NCBI RefSeq assembly: GCF_964059065.1
Contig: NZ_OZ060378.1
Coordinates: forward strand, 186,001-250,000
Length of the DNA stretch: 64,000 bases
Direction of reading: 5' to 3'
Origin: Buchnera aphidicola (Panaphis juglandis)
GTDB taxonomy: Bacteria > Pseudomonadota > Gammaproteobacteria > Enterobacterales > Enterobacteriaceae
The notes under the pieces are model-generated. The model was not told the DNA's origin. It saw only the letters and a list, made by a program, of their open reading frames with translations, and made no database searches. Numbering within the stretch: the stretch's first letter is position 1; each line of letters starts with the position of its first letter. The translations under genes were made by a program, and so were the position numbers. This document shows, in pieces, positions 53,157-63,585 of the stretch.

Positions 53157-53183
53157 GAATAATGTTATGATAATAAAAACTTA

Positions 53184-53960
53184 TTATCTTATTTTATTAG
53201 TAAGTTTTATAATTTTAATAAATTGTTCGTATATTAATGATGAATTTCCTATTAAAACACCATCAACATATTTTTCTGAAAAAAACTCTAATATATTATT
53301 TGAATTGATTGAACCTCCATATTGTATTTTTACCTCATTAAATTTTGTATTGCTATTTTCAGAAATATACTTTTTAATAAAAGTGTTTATTTTTTTTACT
53401 TCCTTAATATTTGCGCTTTTACCTGTTCCAATAGCCCAGATTGGTTCATAAGCTATAATGGTATCATTAAATGCATTGTTACCAGAAATATTTAAAATAT
53501 CATCAATTTGATTACGTATAATCATTTCAGATTTTTTTAATTTTTTTTCTTCGATACTTTCTCCAATACACAATATAGGAATAATATTGTGTTTTTTTAT
53601 AATTTTTAACTTATTTGCAATGTATCGATTAGTTTCATTATGAAATTTTCTCCGTTCAGAATGACCAATAATAACATATTTAACATTAATATCTTTTAAC
53701 ATACATATAGAAATTTCTCCGGTAAAAGATCCAGATAAATGTATATCAACGTTTTGAGAACCTAAAAAAAAATTTTTATTTTGTATTATATTTTTAATAC
53801 TATTTAAATATACAACTGGTGGAATAAAAATTATTGTATTAACAATTTGATTTTCATGAAAAAAAGTTTTTAACTGATTCATAAAAATAGAAATTACATG
53901 ATGATTTCCATTTAATTTCCAATTTCCAGCAACAATAAAATTTTTCAAAAAATACCTCAT
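53184..53960 (-). CDS. tpiA: Triosephosphate isomerase
   Basis: Interconverts dihydroxyacetone phosphate and glyceraldehyde 3-phosphate. 258 residues against 255 in E. coli. Catalytic residues: the lysine of GNWKLNG, the histidine of IIGHSERR and the glutamate of AYEPIWAIGTGKSA. IQYGGSI closes the phosphate site. Converges with pfkA; together with gapA and gpmA it makes a glycolytic group within 10 kb. Confidence 0.97.
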   Translation of the reverse strand: MRYFLKNFIVAGNWKLNGNHHVISIFMNQLKTFFHENQIVNTIIFIPPVVYLNSIKNIIQNKNFFLGSQNVDIHLSGSFTGEISICMLKDINVKYVIIGHSERRKFHNETNRYIANKLKIIKKHNIIPILCIGESIEEKKLKKSEMIIRNQIDDILNISGNNAFNDTIIAYEPIWAIGTGKSANIKEVKKINTFIKKYISENSNTKFNEVKIQYGGSINSNNILEFFSEKYVDGVLIGNSSLIYEQFIKIIKLTNKIR

Positions 53961-53966
53961 AAGTTT

Positions 53967-54005
53967 AAGAAACTAAGTACGAAAATATACAAATCTTAGT
54001 TTCTT
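53967..54005 (+). terminator. Hairpin with plus-strand T run between tpiA and rpsA
   Basis: AAGAAACTAAG and CTTAGTTTCTT pair perfectly (11 base pairs, 17-base loop), and TTTTTA follows on the plus strand. Both neighbouring genes are on the minus strand, where no T run follows the hairpin, so it would stop antisense transcription, or it is a remnant. Confidence 0.4.
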
Positions 54006-54083
54006 TTTTATTAAAATGAACAATAATTAATGATTATGAATCATAATATTATAAAAAACAATGACAATAAAATTTTATTTAAA

Positions 54084-55709
54084 TTATTTTAAAAATTCAT
54101 GTTTTAAAAAAACATCATTTTTTATTTTTTCTAAAAATAATTTTTTACCATTTTCTTTATTACTATAATTTTCATATGCATTTAAATGAATTACTCGATT
54201 TTTACGATCAAATTTATTAAATTTAAATTCTATACAATCATTAATATTTATGGAAATTGAAGAATTTTTGATATTTAAAATACCAAATACATCTTTTCCT
54301 AATTGTACATTAGCTATATTATTTTTTATTGATATTATTTGACCTGGAATAATATCGTCTTTTTTATATGTTTGGATATATTTACTGAAGAAATCTTCTG
54401 TAAGTTGTTTAATTCCTAATGATATTCTTTCTTTTTCAGGATCTACTTGTAATACTACTGCTGAAATTTTGTCACCTTTTTTGTATTTACTTAAAATATT
54501 ATCATTTACATTATACCAGGATATATCTGATAAATGTACTAAACCATCAATTCCTCCTTCTAATCCGATAAAAATACCGAAATCAGTGATTGATTTAATC
54601 CTACCATAAACATGAGTATTTTTTTGATGTAATTTTGAAAAAAGTTCCCATGGATTTGGTTGACATTGTTTAATACCAAGAGAAATTCGACGTCTTTCAG
54701 CATCAATATCTAAAATCATAACTTGTACTTTATCCTTAACATTAACAACTTTGGTAGGATGAATATTTTTATTAGTCCAATCCATTTCTGAAATATGTAC
54801 TAGTCCTTCTATACCTTCTTCAATTTCAACAAAACAACCATAATCTGTTAGATTTGTTACTCGACCATTAACTTTTTTACCCTCAAAATACCGTTCTAAA
54901 ATAGAATTCCAAGGATCATCACTTAATTGTTTTAAACCCAATGATACTCTAGTGTTTTCTCGATCAAATTTTAATATTTTTACTATAATTTCATCGCCAA
55001 TATTTACAATATCACTTGGGTGTTTAACACGCTTCCAAGCCATATCTGTAATATGTAGTAATCCATCTACTCCCCCTAAATCAACAAAAGCTCCATAATC
55101 AGTCAAGTTTTTTATAATACCCTTGATTTTTATTCCTTCTTGTAAATTTAATAATAGCTGATCTCTTTCAGCGCTTGTTTCTGATTCAATGACAGCTTTT
55201 CTTGAAACAACAACATTATTTCTTTTTTGATCTAATTTAATGACTTTAAATTCTAATTCTTTTCCTTCAAGATGATGAGTATCTTTTACTGGTCTCACAT
55301 CCACTAAAGATCCAGGTAAAAATGCACGTAAATCGTCTAATTCAACAGTAAAACCACCTTTAACTTTACCACTAACAACTCCAAATACGGTTTTGCATTT
55401 TTCATGTGCTTTTTCTAATTTAATCCATGACTCATGTTTTTTTGCTTTTTCTCTTGATAAAACTGTTTCTCCAAATCCATCTTCTATTGCATCTAATGCA
55501 ACATCAACTTTATCACCAACATTAACCTCTAATGCCCCATATTTATTTTTAAATTGTTCTATTGGAACATACGATTCTGATTTTAATCCAGAATCAATTA
55601 ATACTGAATCTTGTGTGATTGAAATTACAGTTCCAGAAATAATGGATCCAGTCTGTGTTTTAATCTTTTTTAAAGATTCTTCAAACAAGTGTGAAAATGA
55701 TTCATTCAT
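54084..55709 (-). CDS. rpsA: 30S ribosomal protein S1
   Basis: Brings mRNA to the small subunit. 541 residues against 557 in E. coli, with six S1 repeats. Repeats 3 to 5 are the clearest, each with the [20 protein letters not shown] type of block. Loss of bases is limited to the C-terminal repeat and tail. cmk is upstream on the same strand, as in E. coli, but ihfB, normally next downstream, is missing. Confidence 0.97.
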   Translation of the reverse strand: MNESFSHLFEESLKKIKTQTGSIISGTVISITQDSVLIDSGLKSESYVPIEQFKNKYGALEVNVGDKVDVALDAIEDGFGETVLSREKAKKHESWIKLEKAHEKCKTVFGVVSGKVKGGFTVELDDLRAFLPGSLVDVRPVKDTHHLEGKELEFKVIKLDQKRNNVVVSRKAVIESETSAERDQLLLNLQEGIKIKGIIKNLTDYGAFVDLGGVDGLLHITDMAWKRVKHPSDIVNIGDEIIVKILKFDRENTRVSLGLKQLSDDPWNSILERYFEGKKVNGRVTNLTDYGCFVEIEEGIEGLVHISEMDWTNKNIHPTKVVNVKDKVQVMILDIDAERRRISLGIKQCQPNPWELFSKLHQKNTHVYGRIKSITDFGIFIGLEGGIDGLVHLSDISWYNVNDNILSKYKKGDKISAVVLQVDPEKERISLGIKQLTEDFFSKYIQTYKKDDIIPGQIISIKNNIANVQLGKDVFGILNIKNSSISININDCIEFKFNKFDRKNRVIHLNAYENYSNKENGKKLFLEKIKNDVFLKHEFLK

Positions 55710-55812
55710 ATAAATATTTATAATTCATGTAATTATACATTTATTTAACATCATGTTAAATAATATGTGTTGATATTTTCTATAATCATCCTAATTATAG
55801 AGGGGATAAGTA

Positions 55813-56490
55813 TTAAATATATTGATTTTTTTTTATATGTTTTATTGCAATGTGTAATACTTCTTTAAAAGTCATTTTACTAGAATCTATTATAATGGCA
55901 TTTTTTGATGGTTGTAAAGGTGCATATGATCTATTTGTATCACGATCATCTCGATGTTTCATTTGTAAAAATATATCTTGAAAATTTATTTGAAACCCCC
56001 TTTTTTTTAATTCATATAATCTACGCTGAACGCGACATTTTAATTCTGCTTTTAAAAAAAATTTTAATATAGCATCAGGAAATACAATGGTTCCCATATC
56101 ACGACCATTTGTAATCAATCCAGGTGATTGTCGAAATAATCTTTGTTTATTTAATAAATTTTTACGAACATATTTTATAGTAGCTAATTTAGATGCAGTA
56201 TACGTTATATTATTAGAAATAATATAATTATATTTAAAATTTTTATTAATTAATTTTTTTATTGCTCCCTTTTTATAAATAAAGTGGTTTTCTAAATTTT
56301 TAAAAGCTATTATTAAATTTTTTTTTAAAATTAATGATTTTTTTTGTAAAAATAAACATGCAAATATTCTATAAATCATTCCAGATTCTAAATGATACCA
56401 ATTTAAATATTTAGACAATTCTTTGGATAATACACTTTTTCCAGAACCACTTGGTCCATCTATTGTAATTACAGGTGGCAATTTAATCAT
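55813..56490 (-). CDS. cmk: Cytidylate kinase
   Basis: Phosphorylates CMP and dCMP. 225 residues against 227 in E. coli. The P-loop is GPSGSGKSVLSKEL; TNGRDMGTIVFPDA is the conserved NMP-binding block and RDDRDTNRSYAPL the lid. It sits between aroA and rpsA as in E. coli. Confidence 0.96.
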   Translation of the reverse strand: MIKLPPVITIDGPSGSGKSVLSKELSKYLNWYHLESGMIYRIFACLFLQKKSLILKKNLIIAFKNLENHFIYKKGAIKKLINKNFKYNYIISNNITYTASKLATIKYVRKNLLNKQRLFRQSPGLITNGRDMGTIVFPDAILKFFLKAELKCRVQRRLYELKKRGFQINFQDIFLQMKHRDDRDTNRSYAPLQPSKNAIIIDSSKMTFKEVLHIAIKHIKKNQYI

Positions 56491-56571
56491 CTATAATTCT
56501 CATATAAAATATATCTATTATATTATTTTAAGAAAATTAACAATACCCATTATGACTATAATTAAAAATTT

Positions 56572-57867
56572 TTATTTATTCATAATACTAATTTTATTAA
56601 ATATTTTAAAATATTCTGGAAATGTTTTTGAAACACATTGTGGATTCATAATTGTAACAGAAGCATCAGATAATGCAATTAAAGAAAAACACATTGCCAT
56701 ACGATGATCATTATAAGTATGAATTTTAGAAGGAATAAATTTTTTTGGAGGAAAAATTTTAATGAAATCTTGACCTTCATGAACCACTGCTCCAACTTTT
56801 CTAAGCTCTGTAGACATAGCATATAACCGATCTGTTTCTTTTACTCTCCAGCTTTCAATATTACGAATTGTTGTTGGAGAACCGTCTTCTGTAAACAATG
56901 CAAGAATTGCAATCGTCATAGCTGCATCTGGAATATGATTGGCATCTAAGTCAATTCCTATTAATTTTCCTTTTTTACATTCTATATAATTTTTTCCAAA
57001 AGTAATTATTGCACCCATCTTTTTTGCAATTTTTATGAATTGAATATCTCCTTGTATACTATTTTTAGTTATTCCATAAATTCTAATACACTTTCCTTTA
57101 ATAGCAGCAGCAGCAATAAAATATGTTGCTGATGAAGCATCTCCTTCTATATCATAAGTTCCAGGTGATTTATATCTTTGATTACCAGGAATATAAAACT
57201 TTTTGTATTGATTATTTTCGATAATTATTCCGAAATTATCTAATAATTTTAATGTTATATCGATATATGGGATAGAAATTAATACATCTGGAACACTAAT
57301 AGTGGTATCCTTCTTTGATAAAGGAGAAGCTATTAATAGTGATGTTAAAAATTGACTTGAAGTATTACTTTTAATAGTAATGTTACCACCAGTAAAACCT
57401 CCATGAATACAAATAGGAAGATAGTGTTTTTTTTTTAAATATTTAATTATACTTCCACCCTGATGTAAAGCATGAACAAGATCATGAATTGGTCTTTCTT
57501 TCATCCTTTCATCACCAGTAATAATAATTTCTTTATTCATCAATGATAAAACTGAAATTAATGGTCTTACAGCAGTACCAGCGTTTCCAAGAAATAGTAC
57601 TGTATTATTTTCATATATAAAATTATTTTCACAGCCATGGATTTCCAAATCTTGATTTTTAATTGATCTTTTATATTTTACACCTAGCTGTTTTAATGCA
57701 TTTAACATATAATTACTGTCATCACTACATAATAAATTTTTTAAATATGTTTTTCCTGATGCTAATGCAGACATTAATAATACTCGATTAGAAATACTTT
57801 TTGAACCTGGTAAAATAATCTCACCTTGTACATATGATATTGGTTTCAAAGTAATGCAATTACACAT
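56572..57867 (-). CDS. aroA: 5-enolpyruvylshikimate-3-phosphate synthase
   Basis: Penultimate step of chorismate synthesis, which feeds the trpDCBA pathway in this window. 431 residues against 427 in E. coli. LPGSKSISNRVLL, LGNAGTAVRPL, GDERMKERPI, and ESWRVKETDRL with YNDHRMAM are the conserved substrate-binding blocks. It lies 47 bases after serC on the same strand, the E. coli serC-aroA operon. Confidence 0.97.
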   Translation of the reverse strand: MCNCITLKPISYVQGEIILPGSKSISNRVLLMSALASGKTYLKNLLCSDDSNYMLNALKQLGVKYKRSIKNQDLEIHGCENNFIYENNTVLFLGNAGTAVRPLISVLSLMNKEIIITGDERMKERPIHDLVHALHQGGSIIKYLKKKHYLPICIHGGFTGGNITIKSNTSSQFLTSLLIASPLSKKDTTISVPDVLISIPYIDITLKLLDNFGIIIENNQYKKFYIPGNQRYKSPGTYDIEGDASSATYFIAAAAIKGKCIRIYGITKNSIQGDIQFIKIAKKMGAIITFGKNYIECKKGKLIGIDLDANHIPDAAMTIAILALFTEDGSPTTIRNIESWRVKETDRLYAMSTELRKVGAVVHEGQDFIKIFPPKKFIPSKIHTYNDHRMAMCFSLIALSDASVTIMNPQCVSKTFPEYFKIFNKISIMNK

Positions 57868-57914
57868 ATTATTGCCTTAAGTATTAAATTTATATCTCAT
57901 GTTATTAGAGTATA

Positions 57915-59003
57915 CTATCCAAATTTTTTTTCAAAATTACTCATAAATTTAATAAGCTTTTTTACCCCTGACATTGGCATAGCGTTATATATTGAAGCTC
58001 GAAAACCACCAATAATTTTATGTCCTTTTAAAAACTTTAGACCATATTTATGAGCTTCTGTTAAAAATTTTTCATTCAATTTTTCATCATACAAATTAAA
58101 AATAACGTTCATCCATGAACGATTTTTTTTATGAATTCGATTAATATAAAATTCACTATTATCAATTTTTTGATATAGTAATTTTGATTTTTTTTGATTA
58201 TTTTTTTCAAAATAATCAACCCCACCTTTTTTTTTCATCCATTTTAATACTAAACTCATTACATACCATGAAAATGTTACAGGAGTATTAAACATAGATT
58301 GGTGCATAAATATTGTTTTATAATTTAATATTGATGGTGTAAATGGTTGACTTGATTGTAACATGTTTTTTTTCATAATAATAACAGTAATACCAGAGGG
58401 TCCTAGGTTTTTTTGAGCGCTTGCATAAATAAAACTGTACCTATTAATATTAATTTTACGAGATAATAATGAAGAAGAAAAATCACCAATAATCGTTTTT
58501 TTTTCAAAAAATGGTTCTTCATGTATAGCAATTCCTTCAATAGTTTCATTAGGACAGTAATGTACGTATGATGATTCATTACTTAATTTCCATTTTTCCA
58601 TTGGTAGGACTTTAATTATTCCATTATAATTATTCTTTACAGGAATATGATTTACTGTACAATATTTTTTTGCTTCTAACATAGCACTATTTGACCAATA
58701 ACCGCTATCAACATAATCCGTTATATTAAATGAATTTTGAAAATTCATCGGTATTGCAGAAAATTGACCACGAGCTCCACCTGAACAAAATAAAATAATA
58801 TAATTTTTTGGTACTGATAACAATTCTCTTAAATCATTTTCTGTATTTTTTATAATTTTTGAAAATTCTTGACTTCTATGACTAATTTCTATAACTGATG
58901 TTCCAATATTATCCCAATTTAAAAAATCTTTTTTTACATTCACCAAAACTTCTTTAGGTAACATAGCTGGACCAGCGCTAAAATTATATATTATATTTTT
59001 CAT
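57915..59003 (-). CDS. serC: Phosphoserine aminotransferase
   Basis: Makes phosphoserine from phosphohydroxypyruvate; also used in pyridoxal phosphate synthesis. I choose the ATG at 59003 (MKNIIYNFSAGPAMLP), which gives 362 residues, the exact E. coli length; the ATG at 59015 would add four. The cofactor lysine is K198 in YASAQKNLGPSG. pdxJ is missing from its usual place in this window, so the serine role is the safer call. Confidence 0.96.
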   Translation of the reverse strand: MKNIIYNFSAGPAMLPKEVLVNVKKDFLNWDNIGTSVIEISHRSQEFSKIIKNTENDLRELLSVPKNYIILFCSGGARGQFSAIPMNFQNSFNITDYVDSGYWSNSAMLEAKKYCTVNHIPVKNNYNGIIKVLPMEKWKLSNESSYVHYCPNETIEGIAIHEEPFFEKKTIIGDFSSSLLSRKININRYSFIYASAQKNLGPSGITVIIMKKNMLQSSQPFTPSILNYKTIFMHQSMFNTPVTFSWYVMSLVLKWMKKKGGVDYFEKNNQKKSKLLYQKIDNSEFYINRIHKKNRSWMNVIFNLYDEKLNEKFLTEAHKYGLKFLKGHKIIGGFRASIYNAMPMSGVKKLIKFMSNFEKKFG

Positions 59004-59055
59004 ATGGTTTTTCATTTCACGACTGAAAAATTAAACTAAAATTTTCATTAAAATA

Positions 59056-60351
59056 CTAATTAATATATTTTAATCCATTCATATACTTATCTCTTAATAT
59101 TTCTGGTATTTCAATACTACCATCATGATTTTGATAATTTTCTAAAATAGCAGCTAATGTTCTTCCAACAGCTAATCCAGAACCATTAATAGTATGCACA
59201 AAATTTTTTTTATTGCTATGCATTTGAAAATATTTTGTTTTTACACGACGGGATTGAAAATCCGACATATTAGAACAAGAAGAAATTTCTCGATACTTAT
59301 TTTGTGATGGGAACCATACTTCTAAATCATATGTTTTAGAAGAAGAAAAACCCATTTCTTGTGTACACAATAATACTTTTCTATATGGTAACTTTAATAA
59401 TTTTAATATTTCTTCTGCATGAAGAGTTAATATTTCTAAACTTTTCATAGATTTTTCAGGTGTTGTGATTTGAAAAATTTCTACTTTATCAAATTGATGC
59501 ATTCTAATTAATCCACGAGAATCTTTTCCGTATGATAAATTTTCTGCTCTAAAACATGGAGAATATGCAGTTAACATGATGGGTAAATCATTTTCTTTAA
59601 GTACCTGATTTTTAAATAAATTAGTTAATGGAACCTCTGAAGTTGGAATTAAAATATATTTATGATTATTTTTATTTTTATGTAACGTAGAAACATAAAA
59701 AATTTCTTTTTTAAATTTTGGTAATTGACCAGCTCCATACATACTTTCATGATTTACTAAATATGGAAGATAAATCTCTGAATATCCATGATTAATGGTA
59801 TGTACATCTAACATAAATTGACTCAGTACACGATGTAAACGTGCTATTTTATTTTTCATGATTACAAAACGAGAGCCAGATATTTTACTTGCAGCATACC
59901 AATCAAAACCATTTATATTATTACCTAAAGTAACATGATCCTGTACATGAAAATCATATTTTTTAATATTTCCCCAATATATTATATTTTGATTATTACA
60001 AGAATTACTTCCAATAGGAACTGTATCATCAGCTATATTTGGTATTTTAGATATAAAAATCTTCATATCATTCTGAATTTTCTTTAATATTTCTTCTTTT
60101 TTTGTTAATTGTTTTTTAACTTTCTCCACTTGTACTGTTTCATAATCACAATTTTTATTTTTCTTTTTGAGATTTCCAATCAATAAAGATAATTTTTTAT
60201 ATTGTGTTCTTAAATTTTCAACAGTAATCTGTAGTATTTTACGTTTTTTTTCTAAATTATTAAATTTTATAGTATCTAATTTAAAACCACGGTGATATAA
60301 TTTTTTTTCAATAAATTGAATTTTATAGCGTAATAAATATGGATCAATCAT
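59056..60351 (-). CDS. serS: Seryl-tRNA synthetase
   Basis: Charges tRNA-Ser. The ATG at 60351 gives MIDPYLLR and 431 residues (E. coli 430); the ATG at 60375 is probably too early. The first 110 residues form the long antiparallel coiled coil that holds tRNA-Ser. Motif 2 is seen in CFRAENLSYGKDSRGLIRMH and motif 3 in NGSGLAVGRTLAAILEN. It diverges from trxB across 183 bases of A/T-rich spacer. Confidence 0.97.
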   Translation of the reverse strand: MIDPYLLRYKIQFIEKKLYHRGFKLDTIKFNNLEKKRKILQITVENLRTQYKKLSLLIGNLKKKNKNCDYETVQVEKVKKQLTKKEEILKKIQNDMKIFISKIPNIADDTVPIGSNSCNNQNIIYWGNIKKYDFHVQDHVTLGNNINGFDWYAASKISGSRFVIMKNKIARLHRVLSQFMLDVHTINHGYSEIYLPYLVNHESMYGAGQLPKFKKEIFYVSTLHKNKNNHKYILIPTSEVPLTNLFKNQVLKENDLPIMLTAYSPCFRAENLSYGKDSRGLIRMHQFDKVEIFQITTPEKSMKSLEILTLHAEEILKLLKLPYRKVLLCTQEMGFSSSKTYDLEVWFPSQNKYREISSCSNMSDFQSRRVKTKYFQMHSNKKNFVHTINGSGLAVGRTLAAILENYQNHDGSIEIPEILRDKYMNGLKYIN

Positions 60352-60534
60352 ATTTTTAAATTTTATTGATATCATTAATGTAGAATATATAATTATAAAT
60401 TATATAATTATTATTAATTATTTTTAATAATTTAATTATTATTAATTTATTGAATATCTAATAATTTATATAAAAATATTTTTATATTTTATTTATAATT
60501 AAATTATCTTTTATTATGCAATGAGTAATATACC

Positions 60535-61506
60535 ATGAAAAAAAAAAATCCATTAATACATAAAATTGTTATTATTGGTTCTGGTCCTGCAGGGTATACG
60601 TCTGCTATATATGCAGCAAGAGCAAATTTAAATCCTTTATTAATTACAGGACTAAACAAAGGTGGACAATTAACTAAAACAACAAACATTGAAAATTGGC
60701 CTGGAACATTTAATAATATTTCTGGTATAAAATTAATGGAAAATATGGAAAATCATGTAAAATTTTTCAATACAAATGTTGTTTTTGATCAAGTATTAAA
60801 GATTAAAATTTCTAAAAATATCATAGAATTAAATTGTGAAAAAAATAAATATTTTAGTTATTCTATTATAATTGCTACTGGATCATCCCCACGTTATTTA
60901 AATATTCAGTCAGAAAAAAAATTCCTTGGAAAAGGAATTTCGACATGCGCAACATGTGATGGTTTTTTTTACAAAAATAAAGATGTTGCTGTTGTTGGAG
61001 GAGGTAATACAGCAGTAGAAGAAGCATTGTATTTATCAAAAATTGTTAATGTAGTTTATTTAATACACAGAAGGGAAAAATTTACAGCAGAAAAAATATT
61101 AATGAATCAATTATACAAAAAAATTAAACTTAAAAAAATTATTTTGTATACAAATTATACAATTACAAATATTTTTGATACTAAACCTCAATTATCAGAA
61201 ATTGAAATTAGTCATACAAATAACGAGAATTTAAAAAAAATTCTTTTTATTTCTGGATTATTTATTGCTATTGGAAATATACCAAATACTAAAATTTTTA
61301 AAAATATTATTGATATGGATAATGAATATATTAAAGTATATAAGCATAACTCACATAGTAGTACACAAACAAACATACCTAATATTTTTGCAGCTGGGGA
61401 TGTAGTGGATCATGTTTATAAACAAGCTATCACTGCTTCTGCAAGCGGTTGTATGGCTGCTATAGATGCAGAGAAATATTTAAATACTTTGAACTTAATT
61501 AATTAA
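60535..61506 (+). CDS. trxB: Thioredoxin reductase
   Basis: Flavoprotein that reduces thioredoxin with NADPH. 323 residues against 321 in E. coli. The FAD loop is IIGSGPAGYTSAIYAAR, the redox pair is C138 and C141 in CATCDGFF, the NADPH loop is VVGGGNTAVEEA, and NIFAAGDVVDHVYKQ is the C-terminal FAD block. infA follows after 31 bases. Confidence 0.97.
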   Translation: MKKKNPLIHKIVIIGSGPAGYTSAIYAARANLNPLLITGLNKGGQLTKTTNIENWPGTFNNISGIKLMENMENHVKFFNTNVVFDQVLKIKISKNIIELNCEKNKYFSYSIIIATGSSPRYLNIQSEKKFLGKGISTCATCDGFFYKNKDVAVVGGGNTAVEEALYLSKIVNVVYLIHRREKFTAEKILMNQLYKKIKLKKIILYTNYTITNIFDTKPQLSEIEISHTNNENLKKILFISGLFIAIGNIPNTKIFKNIIDMDNEYIKVYKHNSHSSTQTNIPNIFAAGDVVDHVYKQAITASASGCMAAIDAEKYLNTLNLIN

Positions 61507-61537
61507 ATTCTATTATAAATAAAAATTGGGAAAAACT

Positions 61538-61756
61538 ATGATTAAAGAAAATAATATTGAAATGCAGGGTAATATTATTGACACATTACCAAATACAATG
61601 TTTAAAGTGCAATTAGAAAATGGTCATATTATTACAGCACATATTTCTGGAAAAATGAGAAAAAATTATATTCGAATATTAACTGGAGATAAAGTCACTG
61701 TTGAACTTACTCCATATGATTTAACTAAGGGAAGAATCATATTTCGAAGTCGATAA
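61538..61756 (+). CDS. infA: Translation initiation factor IF-1
   Basis: Small OB-fold protein that binds the ribosomal A site during initiation. The ATG at 61538 gives 72 residues, the E. coli length, with TTGGGA 6 bases or so upstream. The protein is among the most conserved here: [20 protein letters not shown] and VELTPYDL are unchanged from E. coli. Confidence 0.97.
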   Translation: MIKENNIEMQGNIIDTLPNTMFKVQLENGHIITAHISGKMRKNYIRILTGDKVTVELTPYDLTKGRIIFRSR

Positions 61757-61792
61757 ATATATTTATAAAAATATTTTATAGGTAATAAATAT

Positions 61793-63502
61793 ATGCGTAC
61801 AAAATATTGTGGAAATATTACAATAAAAGACGTTAATACACAAGTTACATTATGTGGTTGGGTAAATTGTAAAAGAAATTTTGGTGATTTTATTTTTATT
61901 GATCTTAGAGATTGTACAGGAATTATACAGGTTTTTTTTCATTATAAAAACCATGTTTCATTTCAACAAGCGATAAAATTAAAAAATGAATTTTGTGTTC
62001 AAATAACTGGTATGGTACAAAAAAGAAAATCAAAAAATATAAATGAAAAAATCAAAACTGGTATATTGGAAATTATTGTAAAAAAATTAAAGATTTTTAA
62101 TCATTCAGTAACATTACCAATAGATTTTAACAATAAATATGATGATAAAAATAAATTAAAGTATCGTTATTTAGATTTGAGAAATCATCAAAAATTCAAT
62201 AATTTAAAAATTAGAAATGATATTACATATCATATTATGAATTTCATGAATGATCATCGTTTTTTAAATATTGAAACACCGATTTTGACAAAATCAACCC
62301 CTGATGGGGCTAAAGATTATATAATTCCAAGTAGAATACATAATAAAAAATACTATGCATTACCTCAATCACCACAATTATTTAAACAATTATTAATGAT
62401 TTCTGGAATAGATCGATATTACCAAATTGCTAAATGTTTTCGTGATGAGGATTTACGATCAGATCGTCAACCCGAATTTACACAAATTGATATGGAAGCT
62501 GCATTTGTAAATGATATTAAAATTCGAGATATAACGGAATCCATGATTATGATGTTATGGAAAAAAATCATTAATTGTAATTTAAAAAAATTTCCTGTAA
62601 TATCATTTAGTGAATCCATAAAAAAATATGGATCTGATAAACCAGATTTACGTAATCCGTTAAAATTAATTGATATAAAACATTCCATTATGTATGATAC
62701 AACTGATTTAATAAAATATTCTGATAAAATCAGAACAGCTGCATTAATAATTCCAAATGGTATAAAAAAAATAAAAAAAGAAAAATTAAAACAATATACT
62801 CAAATAATTAATCAAAATCAAAATATTAATTATACATTCATTTATGTAAAAAATTTAAAAAAAGAAAATAAAGAAATTGTATGTTCACCAAGTATTTTAA
62901 ATAGAATAATTATGTTAGAAATTATTAATACAATATATTCTGAAGAAGGCGATATAATAATAATTATTTCTGGAGAAAATAATTTAGTAAATAAAATTTT
63001 TAGTAATTTAATCACACGAGTTGGAAAAGAAATGAATATAATTCAAAAAAATACTTGGAAACCAGTTTGGATAGTTGATTTTCCATTATTTAAAAAAAAT
63101 CAGTTTGGATTATCTGCTATGCATCACCCTTTTACCTCTCCTAAAAATATTAATGTAATAACATTACAAAATCAACCAGAAATTGCTATTTCCAACTCGT
63201 ATGATTTAGTTATCAACGGATATGAAATAGGTGGAGGTTCAGTTCGTATCCATAATTATGAAATACAAAAAACTATTTTTAAAATATTAAATATTTCTTT
63301 AGATGACCAAAATAAAGCATTTGGTTTTTTTCTTCAAGCATTACAATACGGAACACCACCACATGCAGGTATTGCTTTAGGTTTAGATAGAATTACAATG
63401 CTTTTAACCAATAGCAATAGTATTAAAGATGTTATTGCTTTTCCAAAAACCAATACTGCTACTTGTCTCATGACAGGATCTCCATCTCATACTACATATT
63501 AG
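61793..63502 (+). CDS. aspS: Aspartyl-tRNA synthetase
   Basis: Charges tRNA-Asp, whose gene is also in this window. 569 residues against 590 in E. coli. Order: N-terminal OB-fold anticodon domain (LCGWVNCKRNFGDFIFIDLR), catalytic core with motif 2 CFRDEDLRSDRQPEFTQID, the bacterial GAD insertion (about residues 280-410, strongly diverged), and motif 3 GIALGLDRITMLLT. It ends about 18 residues short of the E. coli C-terminus. ATAGGT precedes the ATG. Confidence 0.97.
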   Translation: MRTKYCGNITIKDVNTQVTLCGWVNCKRNFGDFIFIDLRDCTGIIQVFFHYKNHVSFQQAIKLKNEFCVQITGMVQKRKSKNINEKIKTGILEIIVKKLKIFNHSVTLPIDFNNKYDDKNKLKYRYLDLRNHQKFNNLKIRNDITYHIMNFMNDHRFLNIETPILTKSTPDGAKDYIIPSRIHNKKYYALPQSPQLFKQLLMISGIDRYYQIAKCFRDEDLRSDRQPEFTQIDMEAAFVNDIKIRDITESMIMMLWKKIINCNLKKFPVISFSESIKKYGSDKPDLRNPLKLIDIKHSIMYDTTDLIKYSDKIRTAALIIPNGIKKIKKEKLKQYTQIINQNQNINYTFIYVKNLKKENKEIVCSPSILNRIIMLEIINTIYSEEGDIIIIISGENNLVNKIFSNLITRVGKEMNIIQKNTWKPVWIVDFPLFKKNQFGLSAMHHPFTSPKNINVITLQNQPEIAISNSYDLVINGYEIGGGSVRIHNYEIQKTIFKILNISLDDQNKAFGFFLQALQYGTPPHAGIALGLDRITMLLTNSNSIKDVIAFPKTNTATCLMTGSPSHTTY

Positions 63503-63585
63503 TTGTATAGTGATTAAAATCTTAAAAATTTTGTATCATGAATATATCTCACAAATAATCATCTTATATTAAAAAATAAATAATA

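Noticed and set aside
53167..53451. 94-codon frame on the plus strand after pfkA
   Set aside because: It looks hydrophobic only because it is antisense to tpiA; no signal peptide logic or Shine-Dalgarno site supports it.
55393..55713. 106-codon frame on the plus strand
   Set aside because: Antisense to the N-terminal part of rpsA.
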